Below, piece by piece: positions 1 to 10,603 of a DNA stretch of 54,093 nt. This stretch comes from Welwitschia mirabilis (Eukaryota > Gnetophyta > Gnetopsida > Welwitschiales), in NCBI GenBank assembly GCA_051453625.1, contig JBOZIK010000001.1:170985676-171039768 (forward strand), read 5' to 3'. Positions within the stretch are counted from its first letter, which is position 1. Each line of letters begins with the position of its first letter. The translations under genes and the position numbers were made by a program. A model generated the notes under the pieces. It saw only the letters and a program-made list of their open reading frames with translations. It had not been told where the DNA came from and searched no databases.

Positions 1-554
1 TTTTTTCAAATTATGTTTTTGTGTTCTTTTCTTTGTCATTGATGTTAAAAGGGAAAAATTAGTTATATGTTGTTTGTGTGTTTTTTTATGTCTTCAACTG
101 TATGCTCTTGATGAGCACTTCTTCTAGTTTGTAATGCTTGCATGTTAGTTTGTAATGATTTTATTATATTTAATGAAATGCAATTATGTATTTTAGCATA
201 AAAATCTTATGTCATTTGGTATGTCATTTTAATATCCTAAAAACATGTTGTGCCTTTCATAAGTTATATATGTCAAATATGTTTTCTTGAGATATCAGAT
301 GTACTTAATTTGGAAAGCTTAAAGTCTTTGTAACATTTGGAAATGAATCAAAATTTATGTCATCTGATTTAATGCTAAATAAGTGTTCTTAATCACATTA
401 TGTTTATCATAAAGTTGTGGCCTTTAAAACTTTCAAATGTGCATATTAAATTGGTTACATTCAAAGAACAAAATTTGTTTGTTCAAAATGCCTTAACTTG
501 TCTCAACTTGGAATATTATTTTGCAAATAAGCATTTTTTAAGAGGAATTTTTTC
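1..554 (+). mobile_element. 3' internal tail of a SIRE/Maximus-like copia element
   Basis: AT-rich sequence with no usable reading frame. At 31-60 it has TTTGTCATTGATGTTAAAAG followed by a purine run, the PPT-like motif that SIRE-type copia elements carry a few hundred bases upstream of the 3' LTR. The same motif, on the other strand, lies at 9450-9475 in the related minus element. A second purine-rich stretch (AAGAGGAA, about 539-547) directly precedes the LTR start at 555. The rest of this element would lie left of the window. The small open frame at 400-591 is not supported by any family resemblance. Family assignment is inferred from the LTR that follows. Confidence 0.6.
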
Positions 555-819
555 TGTGAGTTCTAATTTTATTACAAATTTTACTAATTGATATCAAACT
601 AATGTTTTCTATATAGCAAATTTTATGTATTTTGTGCAAAACATGTTAAGTTATTTTCAAGTTAAAATATAGAACTAAATTGATCAAATTATAAGCCTAG
701 AAACTTGTAAGTTTATTTACCCTCAAGATGGAGTCAATTAAATTTTCAAGGAATTAAACTCCCTTGAAGGAGACAAGAAAAATGAACTGCATCCAAAGGT
801 GTTAACTGGATTTTGATGG

Positions 820-1940
820 GTTCGACTGGACTTGTAACCTCAAAGACTAATGTTCCTAAATGAATGGCAAGGGGTCGACTGGACCTATATGGGATTGACA
901 GGATTTAAGGGCCTGACAGACAGTATCCCCAGACTGAATGACAAGGGGTTAGCTAGACTTATGTTAGGGTTGATCGGACCTAAGCATTGTGTAGCTGGTA
1001 TGCCTGAACCGATCGTTATGGAGTTGACTAGACCTAGTATTGGGTTAACTGAACTCAATGCAGGAAACTAAAAAGAAAGTTTATCAGAAGAGAAGGCAAC
1101 CGGATGATTTACAGGCAACTGGACTGGGGTCGACTAGACATAAAGCTGTAAGAAATTGGGGTGATCAAATTTCTCTCTTGGGTGATCTATGTAACTCACA
1201 ACACTACATGGGTTGACTAGATTTTTATGGGATCAATCAGANNNNNNNNNNNNNNNNNNNNNNNNNNNNNNNNNNNNNNNNNNNNNNNNNNNNNNNNNNN
1301 NNNNNNNNNNNNNNNNNNNNNNNNNNNNNNNNNNNNNNNNNGAAAAGGGGTTAACCAGACTTATGTTGGGGTTGATCAGACTTAAGCATTGTGTAGCTAG
1401 TATGCCTGAACCGATCGTTATGGAGTTGACTGGACCTAGTATGGGGTCAACTGAACTCAATGAAGGAAACTAAAAAGAAAGTTTATCAGAAGAGCGGGCT
1501 ACCGGATGATTTACAGGCGACTGGATTAGGGTCGACCAGACATGAAACTGTAAGAAATTGGGGTGATCAAATTTCTCTCTTGGGTAACCTGTGTAACTCA
1601 CAGCACTACATGAGGTCAACCAGATTTTTGTGGGATCAATCAGACAGAGCAGAAAATAAATTTTTCTAAACATTATATAGCCATTAAGTATCTATTTTCT
1701 AGCCGTTGGAGGTGTAATTTAAATGTAATAAATCCTAAAATCATTCTATTATAAATAGCTAAGCCATATATGACAAAAGAACCTTTTTTTGGATATCTTT
1801 TCGACCTTTTTTGATCTTTTGGAACTNNNNNNNNNNNNNNNNNNNNNNNNNNNNNNNNNNNNNNNNNNNNNNNNNNNNNNNNNNNNNNNNNNNNNNNNNN
1901 NNNNNNNNNNNNNNNNNNNNNNNNNNATGGGTTGACTAGA
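820..1940 (+). repeat. GTCGAC/GTTGAC/GTCAAC motif cluster in LTR U3
   Basis: Short recurring words of the form GGTCGACTRGACY are scattered through the U3 part: GTCGAC at 873, 1129 and 1531; GTTGAC at 1023, 1212, 1425 and 1931; GTCAAC at 1446 and 1615; GTTAAC near 1045. The minus LTR has related words: GTCGAC at 8721, TTGACC at 8593, 8855 and 8875. GTTGAC followed by C or T contains TTGACY, the WRKY W-box core. At aligned positions different copies carry GTTGAC versus GTCAAC, both one deamination away from GTCGAC. Any enhancer role is inferred. Confidence 0.55.
1750..1757 (+). promoter_or_regulatory. Candidate LTR TATA box
   Basis: TATAAATA in the context ATTATAAATAGCTAAGCC. The same word is repeated at 2066-2073 in the overlapping copy. 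It lies downstream of the motif cluster and upstream of the 34-bp repeats, as expected for a U3/R boundary. A second TATA-like word (TATAAAT, 3164-3170 and 3653-3659) sits nearer the LTR end, so which one is used cannot be decided from sequence. Confidence 0.35.
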
Positions 1941-2884
1941 TTTTTATGGGATCAATCAGATAGAGCAGAAAAGAAATTTTTCTAAACATTATATAGCCAT
2001 TAAGTAACCGTTTTCTAGCTGTTGGAGGCATAATTTAAATGTAATAAACCCTAAAATCCTTCCATTATAAATAGCTAAGCCATAGATGACAAAAGAACCT
2101 TTTTTTGGATATCTTGTCAACCTTCTTCAATCTTTTAGAACTACTCTCATTTGATCAAATCTATTTGGATCTGAAGGATTAAGTATTGGATTTGGTTGGT
2201 TATCATTGTTGTATCTCAACATCCACATTTCTGACAGAAGAAGATCTACCATTAGCACACTTTCTACATTCGAGATCAGATTANNNNNNNNNNNNNNNNN
2301 NNNNNNNNNNNNNNNNNNNNNNNNNNNNNNNNNNNNNNNNNNNNNNNNNNNNNNNNNNNNNNNNNNNNNNNNNNNNNNNNNNNCAAAAGAACCTTTTTTT
2401 GGATATCTTTTCGACCTTTTTTGATCTTTTGTAACTACTCTCATGTGATCAAATCTATTTGAATCTAAAGGATCAAGTATTGGATTTGGTTGGTTATCAT
2501 TCTTATATCTCGGCATCCACATTTCTGACTGAAGAATATCTACCATTGGCATACTCTCTACATTCAAGGTCAGATTTAGAGCTTCATTATTTTACTATTC
2601 TAGGAGGAGAGCTCTATCAAATGTACTAATTCCAAAACGAGTGATATCTGTGCTTTTGNNNNNNNNNNNNNNNNNNNNNNNNNNNNNNNNNNNNNNNNNN
2701 NNNNNNNNNNNNNNNNNNNNNNNNNNNNNNNNNNNNNNNNNNNNNNNNNNNNNNNNNNATTCAAGGTCAGATTTAGAGCTTCATTATTTTACTATTATAG
2801 GAGGAGAGCTCTATCAAATGTACTAATTCCAAAACGAGTGATATCTGTGCTTTTGAGGCATCATTACTTTACTACTCTATTTTC

Positions 2885-3082
2885 TGAAGGTTGAGACTAA
2901 GCCTTGAAAAATCCATTCTGAAGGTTGAGACTACGTCTTGAAAAGTTCATGCTAAAGGTTGAAACTAATCCTTGAAAATTCTATGCTAAAGGTTGAAACT
3001 GAGCCTTGAAAAGTCCATTCTAAATGTTGAGACTTAGCCTGGAACAGTCTATCTATAAAGCTTACAGGTAAACCTGGAATAC
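2885..3082 (+). repeat. 34-bp tandem repeat, about 5.8 units, inside the LTR
   Basis: Five consecutive 34-bp units begin at 2885, 2919, 2953, 2987 and 3021, plus a partial unit from 3055. The core is GGTTGAGACTAAGCCTTGAA. Units differ by about 10-25 percent. The minus-strand LTR (around 8215-8250) holds a single recognisable unit, so the array expanded within the plus-strand lineage. Confidence 0.8.
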
Positions 3083-3475
3083 TTGGTGGAGTAACAAAGA
3101 TCTGAGATCTAGCTTGGAAATAAGCTGATTGTCAAGAGTGGAGTAGGGGGTTTTCCAAACCACTATAAATTTGGCTTACATCAAAGTTGTATTTTGTGCT
3201 TTGTGTTTTTAGTTTTCTTACTTTCAGTATTTTCTCATATTATGAACTTCCTAGAATAGTTTATTTATGTATGCAAGTTGTATTATAGATTGACTTCATT
3301 TAGAATATTTGTTGAATTTTTTAAAGGAACCTATTCACCCCTTAGGGTTCCCGATCCTATTAGAAATNNNNNNNNNNNNNNNNNNNNNNNNNNNNNNNNN
3401 NNNNNNNNNNNNNNNNNNNNNNNNNNNNNNNNNNNNNNNNNNNNNNNNNNNNNNNNNNNNNNNNNNNCTATTTTC

Positions 3476-3570
3476 TAAAGGTTAAGACTAAGCCTTGAAA
3501 AGTCCATTCTGAAGGTTAAGACTTAGCCTGGAAAAGTATGTCTGTAAAGGTTATAGGTAAACCTGGAATA
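3476..3570 (+). repeat. 34-bp tandem repeat, short allele (2 units plus partial)
   Basis: Across the gap at 3368-3467 the same LTR segment recurs with only two full 34-bp units (3476, 3510) and a partial third, against five in the other copy. The flanks on both sides are otherwise nearly identical (GATCTGAGATCTAGCTTG, then TCAAGAGTGGAGTAGGGGG), so this is a copy-number difference between two versions of the same LTR. Confidence 0.75.
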
Positions 3571-3851
3571 ATTGGTGGAGTAACGAAGATCTGAGATCTA
3601 GCTTGAAAATAAGCTGATCCTCAAGAGTGGAGTAGGGGGTTTCCCAAACCACTATAAATTCGGCTTACATCAAAGTGGTATTTTGTGCTTTGTGTTTTTA
3701 GTTTCCTTACTTTTAGTATTTTATCATATTATGCACTTCCTAGAATAGTTTATTTATGTATGTAAGTTGTATTGTAGATTGACTTCATTTAGAATATTTG
3801 TTGAATTTTTTAAAGGAACCTATTCACCACTCAGGGTTCCCGATCCTATCA

Positions 3852-4963
3852 CAAATGTGGGCATAGAAATTTTTGAGAGAGTTTCTAGACAAAATTTTTA
3901 GCTTAAATCTCCAATAATAGACTCAAGAGGGTGATCTTTTAGCTCTTTGAACTTTTATAGGTAACCTCTTGAGATGGCTCTTCTTCCTTTTCAATTGTGG
4001 TTCTTTTATTATGAAGATACTTGGAGTAAGATTTTCTTCACCATTTGAAGGAAGAAGTCTAGTACTAAAGTCATCTATTTTAACTTTTATGGATTCTTCC
4101 ACTATTAGACTTCATTTGTTGAAAACCCGATAGGCTCTACTTCTTGTTGAGTATTCTAGAAAAATTACTTCATCAGCTTTGAACTCAAATTTGCTCAAAT
4201 GTTCTCTATTTTTTAAGATAAATCATTTACTTCCAAAGACCTTAAAATATGAAATATTTGGTTTTCTTCCTTTCCAGAGTTCATAGGGGGTTTTATTCAT
4301 ACTTTATCTTGGATAGATTTTATTGATAATATAGCATGCAATACTTACTGATTCAGCCCAAAACATTTTAGAAACTTCCTTATCATTTAGCATTGTTCTT
4401 GCCATTTATTGAAGGACTCAATTTTTCCTTTCTACAATTGCAATTCTTTTGTGGAATTTTTCTTTTCTATAGTTGCATTTTTTTTGTGGAGTCTTTAGGA
4501 CTAAAAACTGATGTTCTATACCATTATCTATATAATATTTCTCAAAAAGATGATTTTTGAATTCTCCTCCATGATTACTTCTAATTATTTTCATAGTATC
4601 TTCTTTCTCATTTTGGATTTTATTATAGATTTCAACACAACTTTTGAAGGTTTCACTTTTATTTCCTAAGAAGGCAATCTAAGTAAATCTAGAAAAGTCA
4701 TCTACCATATTTAAGAAATATTGTTTTCCTTCTAGATTTTTAGTTTGGATAGGATGTATTAAATCCATGTGAATGAGCTTAAGTGGCATTGTTGAGGAGA
4801 CTAAGTTTTTACATTTATGAGAAGGCTTGATTTGTTTTCTTTTCTGACAAGCATCACACAGTGCATGTTCATCAATATTGATCTTATGAATTCCTTTCAT
4901 GATCTTCTTCTTAATGATGGTTTTAAGATGATCATAGTTTAATGTCCTAGTCGTTGGTGCCAC
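3852..4963 (-). pseudogene. Ty1/copia integrase, decayed and 3'-truncated
   Basis: Minus-strand frames give a copia integrase. The zinc-finger tail CDACQKRKQ (near 4850) is followed by LIHMDLIHP, which carries the first catalytic Asp, then MVDDFSR at the 4680 end. Further down in other frames come IIRSNHGGEF (near 4570-4590), VERKN (near 4430) and the AEXVSIACYIINK/KTPYELWKGRKP-like block (about 4240-4370). The second catalytic Asp is Asn (codon 4574-4576), which one G-to-A change explains. Stops and frame changes break the rest. Homology ends near 3852, where the plus-strand LTR begins, so RT and RNase H of this copy are missing here. It lies downstream of protease and gag on the same strand. 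Confidence 0.8.
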
Positions 4964-5214
4964 AATTCTTTTTGATTCATATCAAAAAAATAACAAGCAA
5001 ATAGAGATTGATCAATGCTATAAATGTTGTCTATTCTATTTGCTTTAAGAAGAATGTCAGTTATTTTACCATGTCTAACTTCACATTTTTGACTATTAAA
5101 AATTTATGGCCTTTATCACAAATTTGACTAATACTCAGCAAATTATGTTTAAGACTATTTACATATAAACCTTTATTAATTTTAGCATGTTACCTCCATC
5201 GATGCTTTTAATGC

Positions 5215-5400
5215 CTTCAATTTGCTTTTCTGTTGTTGCCAAACATAACTTCTTCTCCATCAAAGTCATTCAAATATTGGAATCTTGATTTATCACCTAT
5301 TATGTACTGAGAACAACCACTATCCATGTGCTAACAAGTTCCATTTAATACTTTAAAAGCTGTCTGGATCAATAAACTTTTTAAATTATTAGCCCTTACC
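5215..5400 (-). pseudogene. Copia protease, first (duplicated) copy
   Basis: A minus-strand aspartic protease segment with the DSGCS active-site region. It is nearly identical to the copy at 6032-6220 but carries a stop in place of the Trp/Tyr just upstream. The whole stretch 4952-5663 repeats 5764-6480 across a 100-N gap at 5664-5763 (only scattered differences). This is more likely an unmerged overlap than a real second protease. Confidence 0.6.
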
Positions 5401-6031
5401 CATATAGTCTATTTGAACTGTTGTGGTATACATGTCCTTAGGATAAATTTAAATGGAGAAGTACTGAGAAAGCTTGAAAAAAGAATTATCTTTCTAACAT
5501 TACAAAATAATTTTGAATGACCTATATTTCCACAAAAATGATAAGTAATCTTTGATATAGAGTTATTTTACCATGTTACATTATTCAATTGATTGCGTAT
5601 CTCTTAAGAGATGAAACCAATACCTTTCTTATCATGGACTAGTATTTCTATCCTAAGCATCTANNNNNNNNNNNNNNNNNNNNNNNNNNNNNNNNNNNNN
5701 NNNNNNNNNNNNNNNNNNNNNNNNNNNNNNNNNNNNNNNNNNNNNNNNNNNNNNNNNNNNNNNAGTCATTGGTGCCATAATTCTTTTTGATTCATATCAA
5801 AAAAATAACAAGCTGATAGAGATTGATCAATGCTATAAATGTTGTATATTCTATTTGCTTTAAGAAGAATGTCAGTTATTTTACCGTGTCTAACTTCACA
5901 TTTTTAACTATTAAAAATTTATGGCCTTTATCAGAAATTTGACTAATACTCAGCAAATTATGTTTAAGACTATTTACATATAAAACTTCATTAATTTTAG
6001 CATGTTACCTCCATTGATGCTTTCAATGCCT

Positions 6032-6220
6032 TTAATGTGCTTTTCTATTGTTGCCAAACATTACTTCTTCTCCATCAAAGTTATCCAAATGTTGGAATCT
6101 TGATTTATCACCTATTATGTACTGAGAACAACCACTATCCATGTACCAATAAGTTCCATTTAATACTTTAAAAGCTGTTTGGATCAATAAAATTTTTAAA
6201 TTATCAGCTCTTATCCACAT
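6032..6220 (-). pseudogene. Ty1/copia aspartic protease
   Basis: The 62-residue frame holds GTYWYMDSGCSQYIIGDKSR, the copia protease active site (Asp-Ser-Gly), followed by FQHLDNFDGEEVMFGNN, the usual flap region. It sits between gag and integrase on the minus strand, in the expected gag-PR-IN order for copia. The surrounding frames are broken, so no polyprotein can be made. In life the enzyme would cut the Gag-Pol polyprotein inside the virus-like particle. Confidence 0.8.
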
Positions 6221-6529
6221 AGTCTATTTGAACTATTGTGGTATACATGTCCTTAGGATAAATTTAAATGGAGAAGTACTGAGAAAGCTTGAAAAAATAA
6301 TTATCTTTTTAACATTACAAAATAATTTTGAATGACCTATCTCTCCACAAAAATGATAAGTAATCTTTGATATAGAGTTATTTTGCCATGTTACATTATT
6401 CAATTGATTGCGTGTTTTTTAAGAGATGAAGCTAATACCTTTCTTATTATGGACTAGTATTTCTATCCTAAGCATCTATTTCAATTTACTTGAGCTATTT
6501 GAATATTTATTTATTAAATGAAACAATCT

Positions 6530-7800
6530 TTTTACCTCTTAAGTTAGCTTAGTATTTTCTATTTAAACGATTTTGTACTTTGTCTTTAACTCTTTCTTTT
6601 CCTTGTTCAAATCCTTCACTATCTTGTTTAACTTGTTAATCCATTTTACCAATTTTTCACATTTTGAATATAGTTCTTGGCAAGTATCTTCTAGCTATTT
6701 TTAACCTTCTTTGATAAGGTCTAGGTCATTTGGTTTAGTTGAACATGGCATGTTATTTATGAGAGGGACTATTACCATGAAGGAAAGTCTTCTGTCTCTA
6801 TCTGACTCTTGACTTGAGCTACTGTCTTCTTCTTCATCTACATTATCCTAGGTGGTAATGAAGAGTGATGCCTTGTACTTCCTTTGATATCTTCTATTAT
6901 TTGGACCTTCATTTGCAACATGTTGATATCCATTACATGCATAACACTGAATCTTATTTCCTTTTTCTAGATCTCTTCTTAGTTCGGAATGATCCCTCTT
7001 TGGTCTGTTGCTTGGTTCATCATCTCTCTTTCTTCTGTGTAAGAATTTTTTGAATCCTCTTACCAATAGGACAATCTCATTTTCATCAAGGTCTTCATCT
7101 GATTTTTCAAATCTGAACTCTTCTTGCATACTTTTTAACAGAAGACTTTTCTTTTTATCTATAGAAAACTTTAACTCATAAGTTTGAAGATTACCTTATA
7201 GTTCCTCTAGTGTCATCTGATTCATGTTCTTGCTTTCCTTAATAACTATAAGATTTGGCTCAAAGCATTCTAGAAGAGATCTTAGAAATTTTCATACTAC
7301 TTTTTCTTTATTCATTTTATCCCCTAGACTTCTCATAGAGTTTAATATGTCTATCAGTCTAGTACAAAACTCTTGCAGAGTTTCTTCTTCTTCCATGTGA
7401 ATATCTTCAGACTTAGAGATAAGTATTTGTAGCTTTGCCTATTTTACAATGGATGTTCCTTCGTGTGTAATTTCAAGTATATCCAATCTTCCTTAGCATG
7501 TTCACAATTTATAACCCTTTTGAATTCATCTATACAAATTGCACAAAAAATAACACTAAGAGCATGAGAATATAAGATTGCCTTGGCTTTATTGGTAGGG
7601 GTCCATTGGTCTCGAGATTTCTCAACAACTATGATGGTTTCATTATTATCAATTTTGAACAGTGTGGGCATGACATATTCATTATAGATAATCTCCTCTA
7701 TGTTTACATCTAAAGATCTAAGGAAGATTCTCATTAGGCCTTCTAGTAAGCATAGTTAGTCCCATCAAACATGGATGGTATTCTAGTAGAGAGGCCATCA
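6530..7800 (-). pseudogene. Ty1/copia gag (UBN2-type) with damaged zinc knuckle
   Basis: Two minus-strand frames belong to one gag. 7444-7734 carries an N-terminal copia gag segment (KSRDQWTPTNKAKAILYSHA, then CEHAKEDWIYLKLHTKE). 6848-7129 carries the C-terminal basic region and a CCHC knuckle. The knuckle reads CYACNGYQHVANEG: the fourth ligand, Cys, is replaced by Gly, so it could not fold normally. The region between (7130-7440) has stops but keeps the family's spacing. It starts about 80 bases downstream of the primer-binding site, as expected. Confidence 0.75.
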
Positions 7801-7866
7801 GTAGGATTACTCATAGTTAGGGTTCAGGAGTTAAGATCTGTTAGGATCTATAAATGACTCAACCTT

Positions 7867-7878
7867 GATATAATACCA
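7867..7878 (-). other. Primer-binding site (tRNA-iMet type), decayed
   Basis: On the minus strand TGGTATTATATC follows the LTR end CCAGCA with two bases between. Nine of 12 positions match TGGTATCAGAGC, the plant initiator tRNA-Met primer site. Its position between the LTR and gag supports the call. Confidence 0.65.
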
Positions 7879-7880
7879 AA

Positions 7881-9109
7881 TGCTGGATCTAGGACCCTAG
7901 AAAGTGGGGCATGGGGGAGGGTAGTGCAAGGAGAATAAGATTAAAAATAAATTGAAAAAATATCTTGATAAAATATTGAATACTGAAACAATATTCGTTG
8001 CATACCAAATAATCAAAAGATCTATTTAGGAATAAAATATGAAGAGAGAAGTAACTAAACTAGAGAATACTAAAAGATATTATCAGACATACAATTTATA
8101 GTGGTTTGAGAAATTCTCTACTCCACTCTTGATAATTAACTTCTACGCAAGGCTGATCTAGATACTTATTGCTTATTTTGCAGGTTTTTCAAGTTAACTT
8201 GTAACATTTATAATTAGACTTTTAAAGGCTCAGTCTTAATCTTTAAAAAAATGCTTTTTAGTGTCAATAGTATACCACAATGCATATGATTTACTAGATC
8301 TAAAGTATAGTAAAGATAATACTACGTTGTCTTAAAATTATGTCACAAATTCAAGTACATACAATGTAAACTAATTGAATAAAGAATTGATAGTGAAAAG
8401 ATGCTTTTTTAATTTTGGTCCATCATGCAAGGATGCCTCATAATTTTGATGGATATGGTTTATATTGAAGATATATTTTAGGAGTTTATAAGTGAATTTA
8501 ATATTTCAACATATAAAAATAGGAAGGTAATAGCTAGAAAATAAAATGAATTCCATTTTTATCACAATCGATTGATCCTTCAAAACATCCGATTGACCTC
8601 ATTGAGTGCCATTACTAAAGTTAGTCATCCCCATATTCTTCTGATCAATCTGATCTCTTCATGTTTCTAAGTTTGATTGACTCCATCAGGGATCTAATCA
8701 ACTCTATATATCTAGGTTTGGTCGACCACATTTTAGTCCAATCAACCTCTTATGAAAGATACATAAAACATTTTTAGCCTAAGTCTCGTCAACCCCTAAA
8801 ACATCTGGTTGATCCCTTAATAAAAAGATTTGATAAGTTTTTATATAAATTTGATTGACCCCTTACAAATCTGGTTGACCCATCAATAAACTAGTTTTGA
8901 TACTTTTTGGTATAACTTTAGTTGATCCCTTAAGAATCTGGCTAACCCCTTAAGGATTTGTAACTTGTCAAGTTTAAGGGTAGCTAATGAAAAATGTTGG
9001 TAGTTTCTAGCTTATAAGTATTAATATTTTTTTAAAAAAAATACAACATATTTTTCTATACTAGAAAATGTTAGTTTAATATCAACTTGGTAAAAATTAT
9101 AACTTAACA
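7881..9109 (-). mobile_element. SIRE-like copia LTR, shared by two partial elements
   Basis: 1,229 bp, beginning TGTTAAGTTATAA and ending CCAGCA on the minus strand. A polypurine tract lies directly upstream (9111-9121), which marks a 3' LTR. A primer-binding site lies directly downstream (7867-7878), which marks a 5' LTR. It shares several blocks with the plus-strand LTR at 555-3851 and has TTGACC/GTCGAC words in U3. It therefore joins the RNase H-ORF3 half (right) to the gag-integrase half (left) through a single LTR. Confidence 0.75.
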
Positions 9110-9110
9110 A

Positions 9111-9121
9111 TCTCCTCCTTT
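9111..9121 (-). other. Polypurine tract
   Basis: AAAGGAGGAGA on the minus strand, ending one base before the LTR start at 9109. This is the classic second-strand priming site of a copia element. An additional PPT-like motif (TTTGTCATTGATATCAAAAA then GGGGAGAA) lies at 9450-9475, about 350 bp upstream. Confidence 0.75.
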
Positions 9122-9559
9122 GACATTGATGGTAAACTATACTTATTTGAAAATAATAAATTGAAAAATTCCTCTTTAGGGAATACCCAATTAGATTTAT
9201 GTAATATTATTAATCATGTTTATTCAAATCAATCATTCATAATGATTTTCAAAGAGAGTTTTAAAAAATTAAAAGTATAGTTCATGAAAAATATAATATT
9301 CATTAAGGAATTAGACAAATAATATAGAATGCATTTCTATTAACTAGTCTTTAAGTAGTACATCTGAAAAATATTCATGTGAAAACAACTGATAATAACA
9401 ATTGACATGAGATAGTAACTGATAATAACTAATTCTGTAGACTCTAATTCTCCCCTTTTTGATATCAATGACAAAGAAGAGAAAAAGAAAAGTAATAAGA
9501 TAAAGAATATAATAATAAAACACAATAGAGAAAGCAACACAATTAATTTGATTCTTTTT

Positions 9560-10603
9560 CTTCCTCATCCTTAGATTATTCTTTATAACCTGGGTCATCT
9601 TCTTCTTCTTTTTTTTCTTTTGCTATCTTTTGAGTAGAGCTACTGGACTTTTAAGAAGTGCCTGCAATCTCATATCCTACTATAATGAGTGCCTCTTTCA
9701 TGTACCAAGTATAAGAATCTAGCCTCTTAAGGTATGATAGGATCTCTTTAGGGGAGTCCTACTTTAAAGAAGAAGACTTTAAAGATTTCTTAGATCTAAA
9801 GAGAATGTGCATGTAGGATAGAGTATCACATTCAATGAAAACAAAGGAGTTAATATTTCAAGGTTAGGATGCATTTGAACCCTAAAATGGTGATAGATAT
9901 TAGCAATCAGAATGGAGTAAGGAAGAGCCCTAGTTTTATAATATTCTAACTAAGAGACCATATTTTTAAGAATAATGGTAAGAGCATTAATGGAATGATG
10001 AGTTTCTACCAAGTAGAATAGATATACATGATAGTTTGAGGTCTCATCATAATAACCAATAAGAGGTAAAAAATTATAAGTAAAGAATAAATGAAGAAAA
10101 TAATATTTTGGGACAAGATGGAAGGTGAAAAGGGTGGTATTTCATCAAACAAGTTTTTCACAGAGTTCCCTAGTGACCTCTACCTTGTCCTCTGTGGAGT
10201 CATGTAAAGGCCAAAACTCCTCATAATCTCCTCTAAGGAGATTTGTAAGGGAGGATATTAGATCTGTGGTAATTCAAGTTCTTCTTCCCAAAATAAGAGT
10301 TGAAAGGGTAGAGGAATTCACATCAAAAGAAGCATTATAGTAGAACATATAGGTAAGAAAATGGTAGACTAACTTAGAAACCTCAAGAAAGTAAGAAAGA
10401 TCTAGATCATTTATAAGTATTACCACATCCCTTAACTATATGAGTTTCCTTGACACCACTGATCTCTTATGACATACAAGCTTCTTCTTAAACTTTTCAC
10501 TAAACTTGTTTAGGGCTTTATCTGATATTCTAGATTAAAAATATCCTAGATCTTTGCTTGATAGCTCCTTATAATGAGCTCTTATGGAGAGATTCTCTAC
10601 CAT
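9560..10603 (-). pseudogene. Third ORF of SIRE-type element (env-like / Transposase_32-like)
   Basis: On the minus strand an ATG at 10601-10603 opens a long, only lightly broken frame between RNase H and the PPT. It reads MVENLSIRAHYKELSSK, a basic stretch (NKFSEKFKKKLVCHKR), then VYHFLTYMFYYNASFDVNSS with ILGRR and ITTDLISSLTNLLRGD. That block resembles the FYANL...VRGK...PELI pattern of the putative plant transposon protein family found downstream of pol in SIRE elements. Later pieces (LPYSILIANIYHHFRV) fit the same family, and the tail is Lys/Glu-rich (KEKKEEEDD). There are several stops and at least one frame change. Its molecular function is not established; env-like is only a label by position. 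Family assignment is from memory of the pattern, not a search. Confidence 0.55.

Larger units (their letters stand above)
555..3851 (+). mobile_element. LTR of plus-strand SIRE-like copia element, artefactually expanded
   Basis: The start (TGTGAGTTCTAATTTTATTA) aligns with the start of the minus-strand LTR at 9109 (TGTTAAGTTATAATTTTTAC), and both continue with TTGATATYAAACTAA. The 3' end reads GGAACCTATTCACC...GATCCTATCA, the ending typical of SIRE/Tork-type LTRs. The shared block TCAAGAGTGGAGTAG...CAAACCACTATAAATT is also present in the minus LTR near 8095-8125. Five gaps of exactly 100 N (1242, 1827, 2284, 2659, 3368) are each flanked by repeated sequence, so the true LTR is about 1.6 kb rather than 3.3 kb. 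Joined to 3852, it appears to be the 3' end of an element inserted into the minus-strand copia element. Confidence 0.7.

Noticed and set aside
400-591. Plus open frame of 63 codons
   Set aside because: It crosses the copia internal/LTR boundary at 555; no motif.
2885-3082. 34-bp repeats considered as CRISPR-like
   Set aside because: Direct tandem units without spacers, inside an LTR.
4952-6480. True tandem duplication of the copia protease region
   Set aside because: The two copies meet exactly at a 100-N gap with overlapping ends, so an unmerged contig overlap is more likely.
9340-9598. Two overlapping minus frames with hydrophobic stretches, considered as a membrane protein
   Set aside because: They lie in the tail of the copia third ORF and its 3' non-coding region, crossing the PPT-like motif; the hydrophobicity comes from T-rich sequence.
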